From contig NZ_LLYA01000112.1 in NCBI RefSeq assembly GCF_001440415.1, positions 372,001-436,000 on the forward strand: DNA of 64,000 nt, written 5' to 3'. This document shows positions 57,972-64,000 of this stretch, one piece after another. Below the pieces are notes generated by a model. The model made no database searches. It saw nothing but the letters and a program-made list of their open reading frames with translations, and was not told the DNA's origin. Position 1 is the first letter of the stretch. Each line of letters starts with the position of its first letter. Both the position numbers and the translations under genes were made by a program. This DNA is from Bradyrhizobium retamae (GTDB taxonomy: Bacteria; Pseudomonadota; Alphaproteobacteria; Rhizobiales; Xanthobacteraceae).

Positions 57972-58362
57972 GAGCTATCCCCGGGGTTCGTGACCATTGA
58001 GACGATATGGCGGACGTTGAAAAATTCATCGATCGTACGCAATCTGATTCAACCTCTCCTTCGAGATGTTCCAAACGAATCGTAAGCCGTCAAACCATTG
58101 CGCAGGGAATGCCGGAATGCTCCGGCTGTACCTGTATGCTCGTGTGCGCATCTCTTAGCGCTTATTGCACACGAGACCGCGGGTGCGAGCCGGCACCCGG
58201 CATTCCCTGCACTCTCCCTTTTCGAGGGTGAGACTGGCAAGCCCCGGACGCCATGCGCCGCGGGAACGCACATCTATGTTCGGCATTGGAAGGGGAATCC
58301 GCGGTTGACTCGGGAACCGCCAGCAATCAGAAAAAGCCCTGTAAATGAATGGCAACGATAGT
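57972..58362. other. Gene-free 0.4 kb with nested inverted repeats
   Basis: No supported gene on either strand. It contains the inverted-repeat structure at 58102-58210, followed by GC-rich sequence up to the tRNA fragment. Confidence 0.5.
58102..58210. repeat. Nested inverted repeats, possible dispersed element
   Basis: GCAGGGAATGCCG (58102-58114) is the exact complement of CGGCATTCCCTGC (58198-58210). Inside, CTCGTGTGC (58138-58146) pairs with GCACACGAG (58167-58175). The whole can fold into a long hairpin. I believe similar sequence is dispersed in Bradyrhizobium genomes, but that is memory, not a search result. Confidence 0.65.
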
Positions 58363-58413
58363 TGGTCGGAGTGGCAGGATTCGAACCTGCGACCCCTGCG
58401 TCCCGAACGCAGT
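58363..58413 (-). tRNA. 3' half of tRNA-Pro(CGG), probable attachment-site scar
   Basis: On the minus strand the sequence has a complete anticodon arm (CTGCG-TTCGGGA-CGCAG, anticodon CGG), the variable loop, a T-arm (GCAGG-TTCGAAT-CCTGC), the 3' acceptor strand CACTCCG, the discriminator A and encoded CCA. The D-arm and 5' acceptor strand are absent: bases beyond 58414 do not resemble them. A lone 3' half is what remains at the far end of an element integrated into a tRNA gene. The element side would be above 58413, with the intact tRNA gene further right. Confidence 0.8.
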
Positions 58414-58728
58414 GAGCATCTTCCATGTTATTGATTTTTCTGCCGTGACAGACGTTTCCGTCGCGTTGGTTCACGGTCGTTTCAACCAATTCGTTGCGAT
58501 TTCGTTGCGGCGTTCTTGAGGAGAACAGGTGCTCGGAGTCGGCGGCTCATTGTGTACGCAGAGGCCTGGACCTTGTGGCTGCTCGGGCGTCGACACGATT
58601 GCCGATACGCCGCCTGCTGCAGCATCGACGTGAGCATCCAGCGTGATCCCGCCGAAGCCGAATTGCAGGTGGGATCAACGCGGTACCGGGCGGACCTGAG
58701 GCAAGACCGAAGACCCGATCGCGCCGAC
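58414..58728. other. Gene-free stretch between tRNA fragment and hydrolase remnant
   Basis: No intact gene. The last 80 bases may be further degraded 5' sequence of the hydrolase remnant. I see no integrase domain here. Confidence 0.4.
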
Positions 58729-59167
58729 ATGACGTTGGAGCGGATGACACAGGATGGAATCGAGCTGGCGGAGTATCTGCGAGCCCATTTGCACAAGCAC
58801 AGGATTGGCTATTCCTGGGGTTCATCCCTGGGAGTTCATATCCGTTCAAGGAACGCCCTGATTTGTTTTATCCTATGTCGGCACGTGCCAAGTCGTTGGA
58901 AGGGCGACCTTCGAGAAGGCGTTCGAGCTCGTCATCGCTCGCCTGCAAGCACTGGCAAGGTCCGCAAACAACGCGGAGGCTCTGGCGGAGCTGGCGCCGA
59001 TCGCTTCGCGACCCCCGTCAACGAACAAAATCATCGCGTCATGGAAAAATGGAGCAAGGCCCTGGCGGCTGCCCCCGGTCGACGGCTTTGACCTGGTCGG
59101 CCCGGTGTCGCCGCCTTTCATGCCGGATTATTCCCTGCTTGACTGGTATTATTGGAATAGGGAGATC
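58729..59167 (+). pseudogene. Degenerate alpha/beta hydrolase (proline iminopeptidase-like) remnant
   Basis: One frame from 58729 gives MTLERMTQDGIELAEYLRAH and then GYSWGSSLGVHI, a recognisable nucleophile elbow. After about 58860 the homology continues in another frame: FEKAFELVIARLQALARSAN, APIASRPPSTNKIIASWK, and VDGFDLVGPVSPPFMPDY followed by LLDWYYWN. Several small indels break the gene and neither end is intact. It was a roughly 400-aa hydrolase of the proline-iminopeptidase-like group. Decay beside the tRNA scar suits an old recombination boundary. Confidence 0.65.
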
Positions 59168-59707
59168 GCGCTTTACTGGAATTGCAATCCTAGGGCACAA
59201 CAATAGCAACGAGACGCGGCGGCGCCGATTTATTTGGAACGTGGTCTGCTGGTTACGCCTCGCTTCAAACCCAAAACTGGCAGAATTGGGATGGACTCAC
59301 GGCTTTCGGTTTACCAATCGGGACTCGACTTGCTACTCTCCAGCTTGTTGGCAGACACTGACATTTTCCTTCGCCGGCAAACCTTTGACTTCCCGGCTTC
59401 ATCCGCCATCGGTACCGGACACCCCCCTAGCTAATTCTGCGCGGTACTGATGGCCGAAGGCGCATCGAAGCGCAACGAGCTGCGGCGGCGGCCAGACGCC
59501 TGGTCGATTTCGGACCACGTTTTATGACCTTTAGCCATGGCCTATCGTACGCCGAGTATGCAACCCAACGCCTGAGACCGTCCCTGGATTGGCTTCTGGA
59601 ATAGGGTTGCCGTTACGCTATCAGGCCCGCTCGAACCCAATTGGAACCTTCGATGTCACGCAAACATTGATCAAGGGGCACTTCCAAACGGGGCTACAGG
59701 AGAAGTT
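59168..59707. other. Half-kilobase without intact gene before the DUF892 gene
   Basis: The first part may be unrecognisable hydrolase remnant. The last 20 bases hold the ribosome binding site (CAGGAGAAG) of the next gene. I found no convincing sigma or EcfG promoter match. Confidence 0.4.
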
Positions 59708-60265
59708 ATGGCAAAACGAGCGAAGAAGCGAAACTCGGCGGCGCGTCGCCCGAGTCGACCGCAGAAGAAGCTGAGCGACCTCTTCCACGAGACGCTCAAG
59801 GACATCTACTTCACTGAGAATAAGATCATCAAGACATTGCCCAAGATGGCGAAGGCGGCACAATCCAAGGAGTTGGCTGCAGCTTTTAATAAACACCTTC
59901 GGGAGACCCAAGGTCAGGTCAAACGCCTCGACCGCGTCTTCCGTATCATCGGCAAGCCCGCCCGCGGAAAGCCTTGTGAGGCGATCAATGGCATCGCTGA
60001 TGAGGGTGCGGAAATCATGAAGGAATTTCGTGGGATGCCTGCTCTCGACGCCGGACTTATCGCTGCCGCCCAGGCGGTCGAGCACTACGAAATTTCCCGC
60101 TACGGCACCCTTCGTACCTGGGCTGAACAGCTCGGCATGTCCGATGCCGCACGTCTACTTCAGGAGACGCTGGATGAGGAGGAAGCAACCGACAAGACGC
60201 TGACCGAGCTTGCGACGTCAGTGATCAACCTCCAAGCGGAGCAAGAGCAAGCGGAGGCTGCCTGA
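59708..60265 (+). CDS. DUF892 (YciE/YciF-like) ferritin-like protein (185 aa)
   Basis: After a basic tail (MAKRAKKRNSAARRPSRPQ) the DUF892 four-helix domain begins with LSDLFHETLKDIYFTENKII, followed by LAAAFNKHLRETQGQVKRLD, AAQAVEHYEISRYGTLRTWA and LDEEEATDKTLTELA. The E, H and Y residues in these helices form a di-metal site in known members. CAGGAG lies 7 nt before the ATG. The family is associated with stress responses in bacteria; its exact reaction is unsettled. It is divergent-facing toward the membrane/stress operon at 60559-63464 and seems intact. Confidence 0.92.
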   Translation: MAKRAKKRNSAARRPSRPQKKLSDLFHETLKDIYFTENKIIKTLPKMAKAAQSKELAAAFNKHLRETQGQVKRLDRVFRIIGKPARGKPCEAINGIADEGAEIMKEFRGMPALDAGLIAAAQAVEHYEISRYGTLRTWAEQLGMSDAARLLQETLDEEEATDKTLTELATSVINLQAEQEQAEAA

Positions 60266-60558
60266 CCAGGGAAGCCCGCGAAATCATGGGGCGCCGAGCG
60301 CTGGTTACATTGGCCTCCGAGGCCGCGCCGGCTCGGTGTCTTGCACCAAGGATGCCGTGGAACGACCGCGTTCGGCTAATGTTTGACAGGCGGAACACAC
60401 TGACGTTCAAGCAGTAGAGCTCGCGATCAAGGCACACGTCTGGCACGACTCCACGGACATCCGGCTAGCCGAATCAGTGGCGACGATACTGGCGTGGCTG
60501 CTGCTCGCATCGTATGAGCACTTCGCCAGATGCTCGGGATCGAATGGCGGTATCAAGC
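60266..60558. other. Intergenic region between convergent DUF892 and YihY genes
   Basis: 293 bp. I see no gene, terminator hairpin with T-run, or repeat here. Confidence 0.4.
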
Positions 60559-61690
60559 TCAACTGGCACGCCGGCGTGTGTTATCTGCCCGCCAGGTCTG
60601 CGCCGGTCCAACGGTATCGGCCGTGCGAGCACCACGAGCTCCCATTGGTTCGGCCGCTCCCGTCGTCGTGTCGCGTGCGGTCTGGTGCTCCATTTCGGCG
60701 TTGAGTTCGGCCCCGATCAGGATCACGATCGCAGACAACCAGATCCAGGTCATGAAGCCGATGACCGCGCCCAAGGAGCCGTAGTTCCGATTGAAGCTCC
60801 CGAAATTCGCAGCGTACCACGAGAACAGCATGGAGGCCGCAATCCACGCGAAAGCGGCGAAGGCGCTCCCCCACGTGATCCACTGCCATCGCGGTTTCTC
60901 GCGGGATGGTGCGTAGCGATAAACAAACGCAAGCGCGAACGTGACAACAGCGAACAGCAGCGGCCAGCGACCGGCCCACACCAGAAATTCTGTGAACTCC
61001 GATAAGCCTAGATAATTGAGTGCGGACGGCAGAACGACCAATGCGGCGATGGCCACGAGCACGAAGACGATGCCGGCCGCGGTTAACGCAAGCGAGATGG
61101 CGTTCAGCTTGATGAAGCTTCGCGCCTCTGTTTCGGCGTAGACGATGTTGAGGGTGTTGAAGACCGACTTCATCGCCGCGTTCGCGCTCCACAGGGATAC
61201 GGCAAGCCCGACGATGAAGGTCAGCCCGAGCGTGCTGCCGCGCCGGGATGTGACCCGGGTGAGTTCGTCCGGATGACGTCGATCGCGCCGCCTGGCAGCA
61301 AGCCCGACAGTTGCTCCAGATGAACAGTGAGCGTTGGGGGTCCGAGAACAGCCCATAGACGGCAACCAGGGCCGCGATGGCAGGAAATATGGCCAGCAGA
61401 GTGTAGAACGTCACGCCGGCGGCCAGAGCAATGATCCGGTGTTCGGAGATATTGTGCAAAACCCGGAGCAGAATGTCCTTCCATCCGCGCGCCGAAATCT
61501 CCGAGGGCGCGCTTGCGAGACGGCCGCGCCCTTCATCCGATGCCGGGAGCCTTCGCGTGTGATCGACTGGTACCGACGAAAACCGCCGCGGCCGAAAGCC
61601 GGCTACGAACAATGCTACGGTGGTCACGGTAGCCCAAATCGGCGGGCGGTCGTCTATCCGAGGAAGTTGCCCTTGGTCAGAGGGGCGCAT
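60559..61690 (-). pseudogene. YihY/BrkB-family membrane protein gene with two frameshifts
   Basis: The ATG at 61690 overlaps the end of the DUF3618 frame by 14 nt and has GGAAAG upstream. The first frame gives WKDILLRVLHNISEHRIIAL, AGVTFYTLLAIFPAIAAL and VAVYGLFSDP. At a run of five G (61336-61340) the homology moves to a second frame (LTVHLEQLSGLLPGGAIDVI) and near 61270 to a third (DELTRVTSRRGSTLGLTFIV to the stop at 60559). Each change equals loss of one base. The full product would be an inner-membrane protein of about 375 aa with six helices, of unknown role. Confidence 0.8.
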
Positions 61691-62717
61691 TTTCAGCTTT
61701 CCAGGGTTGTCCTTTCCATTCGGGATCGGCGTGTTGCTCGGGCGCCAAGCTGGCTTCATGGGCTTTGGCGTGTCCGGCCATCTCGTCCTTCGATCCGCCC
61801 TCCTCCATCCCCGCCATCTGTTGGGCTTCGTCCTGGACCGCCTCAACGACGCGCTCGCCGGCCTCCTTTACGCCTTGGCATTGCTCAGACGCAACGTCTT
61901 GGGCGCGTTCCTTCACGCGGTCGCTTGTCCGCCCCATCAGCTGATTTTCGGTGTCGGTCGGTGGCAGCAAAGCCCCGATCGCAACTCCAAGCCCGGTCAG
62001 CATCAGCGGCTGTTCGCGGCAGAGATCGACAAAAGTGCTGCCCGTCTGCCAGGTCCGTTGTCCCACGGCTTTCGTTGATTCCGAGAGGGTGGAGGCCGTT
62101 CGGCGTGCACTGTCGGCGGCCGCTTCGTAGCCTGCGGCTGCGGAGCGCTGCACGGAATCGGTCATAGCGCCGGCAGTATCTCGCATTGCGTCGGCGGCAT
62201 CGGAGGTGGCCTGCTGCGCCAATCCAGCCACCGAGCCGGCGGCTTCCCGTATGCTCCCCGCCTCGGTGGCGGACTGTCTGGCGCGCTCGGCGGTCGAGTT
62301 GAGGCTCGCGCCCGTCTCCTTGCCGAGCCTGGAAGCCGCATCGCCCCATTCGCTGCTCCTGCCGGATGCAGTCCTGCTGGCGCTATCGGTCGCGCTGCGC
62401 ATGCTGTCCGCCGCATCCCCCGCTGCATTGCGCAGACGGTCTGCGGTGCCGCGCATCAAGCCGCCGGCCGAAGCCCCGCGCGAGCCCAGCATGAGTCACG
62501 CCAAGCCGGCTCCGATCAGCATCACCGGAAGCGGATTGTTGACGGTCTGGTCCTTCAAGTTCCGCGTGAAGGCTGCGCCAGCGCCCTGGCTGACGCGGTC
62601 GGCTAGTCGGTCGAGCACGTGTCCGGGAGTCATGCACGCGCGCAGCTCGTCCAGGGTGCTCGATATCTCCGCTCGGGTCTGTTCAGTCTCTCGTTCAAGC
62701 TGCTCGACGTGGCTCAT
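61677..62717 (-). pseudogene. DUF3618-family protein gene interrupted by an in-frame TGA
   Basis: ATG at 62717 starts MSHVEQLERETEQTRAEISS, the DUF3618 signature, and a membrane-like stretch NPLPVMLIGAGLA. A TGA at 62496-62498 follows, and the same frame then continues LMLGSRGASAGGLMRGTADR with long Ala/Ser/Asp helical repeats, a second short hydrophobic part (LMLTGLGVAIGALLPP) and an acidic tail to 61677. In this position a Trp (TGG) would be expected, so one base change explains the stop. Total length would be 346 residues. It overlaps the neighbours on both sides, so it is the third gene of a four-gene operon. Confidence 0.8.
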
Positions 62718-63120
62718 GGTCCTGTCTCACTTGTTCCTTTGCCACCGATGCATCCCGCTGGAGCTGGTGGACGGTTTTGCTCGGTGCGATGTTCTCGATC
62801 TTCAGCCGACTGATGCCGACCAGCAGGAGGACGATCCCGACGATCAACACCGCTCCCCCGACCAGGAGAGCGGACCAATAGGACACTATGCCGTAGCGGT
62901 CGGTGAGCGCGGCGACCCCCGCCTGAAGCAGGATGACCAGGGCGGGGATCAGGAGGACGGCGCCTCCGACGATCAGGCCGAGACCTCGCCCGATGCTGAG
63001 CATGTTGTCCGACATCTCCGCGCGGGCGAGCTGGGTCTCTTTGCGCAGCAGCGTCGCCAGTTGGGAGAAGAGATCGCCGATGATGTCAGGTACCGATCTC
63101 GCATGGTTCGAAAAGGGCAT
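62695..63120 (-). CDS. Phage holin superfamily III / DUF1469 membrane protein (141 aa)
   Basis: ATG at 63120 with GGAG 8 nt upstream; the longer open frame to 63510 is unlikely to be used. The first 45 residues (IGDLFSQLATLLRKETQLAR) are amphipathic, followed by two membrane helices (LGLIVGGAVLLIPALVILL and SALLVGGAVLIVGIVLLLVG) and a charged cytoplasmic tail. This is the YqjE-like family found with DUF3618 proteins in rhizobia. Its end overlaps the DUF3618 start by 23 nt. Role unknown; an envelope-stress function is inferred from the company it keeps. Confidence 0.88.
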   Translation of the reverse strand: MPFSNHARSVPDIIGDLFSQLATLLRKETQLARAEMSDNMLSIGRGLGLIVGGAVLLIPALVILLQAGVAALTDRYGIVSYWSALLVGGAVLIVGIVLLLVGISRLKIENIAPSKTVHQLQRDASVAKEQVRQDHEPRRAA

Positions 63121-63131
63121 GACGTCTCTCC

Positions 63132-63464
63132 TCAGGGTCGATTGTCGACGGAACTCTTGAGAAAGCGGGAAATCGCGAATCCCGCGAGCACCGCGCCGCC
63201 GAAGACGGCGAGAGGCTCCTTGCGCCAGAAATCGTTGAACGTCCTTATCATATCCTCGACGTTGCGCTGTCGAAGCGCACCAGCTCCCTCTTCGAGCCGC
63301 GAAGCCGCGGCGTGTACGAACTCGGCGGCCTTCGGCAACTGCTGCCCAAGCTCTTCGGCCGCGCCATGGACGGCTTTGGCCATCTCCTCGACTTGGTTCG
63401 CGCCGGTCTGTTTTTTCCGCTCGGCAACCTGTTCGGCTTCGGCCATTGCGTCTGCTGCTTGCAT
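63132..63464 (-). CDS. Nutrient-deprivation-induced / ElaB-like membrane-anchored protein (110 aa)
   Basis: The first 75 residues are charged and helical (AEAEQVAERKKQTGANQVEE, then AAEELGQQLPKAAEFVHAAA) and the C-terminus has one membrane helix (PLAVFGGAVLAGFAISRFL) after FNDFWRKEP. This layout matches small tail-anchored stress proteins of rhizobia. It is the first gene of the operon: its stop is 11 nt before the holin-like gene. The region upstream (63465-63534) must hold the promoter, but I could not match a stress-sigma consensus. Confidence 0.75.
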   Translation of the reverse strand: MQAADAMAEAEQVAERKKQTGANQVEEMAKAVHGAAEELGQQLPKAAEFVHAAASRLEEGAGALRQRNVEDMIRTFNDFWRKEPLAVFGGAVLAGFAISRFLKSSVDNRP

Positions 63465-63534
63465 GCGAATCCCTCCACTGTACGCTCAAACCTCTGCGGT
63501 TCGAGCGCATGCATTATCCCCTTTCTTTCTAGCG

Positions 63535-64000
63535 GTTGGCGATGCCGCCGAAACACTTCGTGGCCTACTGCCGCAACTTCACCAGAAACCCGCGGGAGAT
63601 TGGCGCAAGACCATCGAAGCCAACGTCAGATATTGGTGGAAGGCGCTGGAAGCCCGTGCCCGCCAGCCGGCCGAGCCGGTCAATCCGCAATGCGTAGGCT
63701 GGGAATTGTCGCCGCGACTGCCGGAAGGCGCGATCATTACGAGCGATTCCGGCTCGTGCGCCAACTGGTTTGCGCGCGACTTGAAAATGCGCCGGAGCAT
63801 GAAAGCCTCCCTGTCGGGCGGGCTCGCGTCGATGGGCGCCGCTGTGCCTTATGCAATCGCCGCCAAATATGCCGATCCGGATCGCCCCGTCATCGCGTTG
63901 GTCGGCGACGGCGCCATGCAGATGAACAACATGGCCGAGCTGATCACCGTGGCCAAATACTGGCGGGAATGGGAAGACCATCGCTGGATTGTCTGCGTCT
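63535..64000 (+). pseudogene. Thiamine-pyrophosphate-dependent enzyme, C-terminal part only, truncated at its 5' end and at the window edge
   Basis: From about 63535 the frame reads VGDAAETLRGLLPQLHQKPA, then WRKTIEANVRYWWKALEARA, ITSDSGSCANWFARDL, SLSGGLASMGAAVPYAIAAK and the TPP/Mg motif VALVGDGAMQMNNMAELITV. This is the middle-to-C-terminal part of a pyruvate oxidase/acetolactate synthase-like protein. The PP-binding half and any start codon are missing: upstream sequence is unrelated and leads into the oppositely oriented stress operon. The gene was cut at about 63535 by recombination, unless a short downstream start (ATG near 63787) is used. Confidence 0.8.

Noticed and set aside
58482..58796. 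A minus-strand frame beside the tRNA fragment as an integrase remnant
   Set aside because: Position would suit an integrase, but the translation has no tyrosine-recombinase motif.
59642..59680. An EcfG-type stress promoter (GGAAC...CGTT) before the DUF892 gene
   Set aside because: GGAAC is present but no CGTT lies at the right distance.
62695..63510. A 271-residue version of the holin-like protein starting at 63510
   Set aside because: The extra N-terminus is antisense-style arginine-rich sequence overlapping the 63132-63464 gene; the ATG at 63120 has a good ribosome binding site.

Overview
The window looks like chromosome of a Bradyrhizobium-type alphaproteobacterium. The DNA is GC-rich, several small proteins belong to families common in that group, and promoters of iron genes carry TTAGA-N5-TCTAA elements that resemble the Irr iron-control element (ICE) of rhizobia. 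This assignment comes from sequence character only.

Layout. 1-7.5 kb is ordinary chromosome: the end of an oligopeptide ABC ATPase gene, a group of small genes (including two membrane peptides of about 30 residues and two related coiled-coil proteins), a catabolic pair (2-keto-4-pentenoate hydratase family and AidB-like acyl-CoA dehydrogenase) divergent from a LysR regulator, a frameshifted VOC/glyoxalase gene, and a protein resembling the RNA polymerase alpha C-terminal domain.

7.6-56.6 kb is one large siderophore locus. It holds a Sfp-type phosphopantetheinyl transferase, an ornithine N-hydroxylase, an N-hydroxyornithine acetyltransferase, a PvdE-like cyclic-peptide exporter, a siderophore-interacting reductase with an FhuC-type ATPase, and FhuB and FhuD. 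A run of overlapping minus-strand genes follows: MbtH, type II thioesterase, SyrP-like aspartate beta-hydroxylase, three NRPSs of 3250, 2197 and 5478 aa, and an esterase. The locus ends with a TonB-dependent receptor. The NRPSs read colinearly as FAAL-T / C-A-T-E / C-A-T // C-A-T / dualC-A-T // C-A-T-E / C-A-T-E / C-A-T / C-A-T-TE. This is an acyl starter plus eight amino-acid modules. Specificity residues read by eye give Asp at residue 1 and the same DGEGSGGVTK code at residues 5 and 8. With the tailoring enzymes this suggests an acylated octapeptide siderophore binding iron through beta-hydroxy-Asp and two N-acyl-N-hydroxyornithines. I recognise no characterised product with this layout.

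56.8-58.0 kb is an M20 amidohydrolase gene. From 58.1 kb to the right end the sequence is mosaic and decayed: a nested inverted repeat, an isolated 3' half of tRNA-Pro(CGG) that looks like an integration scar, a degenerate alpha/beta hydrolase, a DUF892 ferritin-like gene, a four-gene membrane/stress operon in which DUF3618 carries a TGA and YihY two frameshifts, and a 5'-truncated TPP-enzyme gene running off the window.
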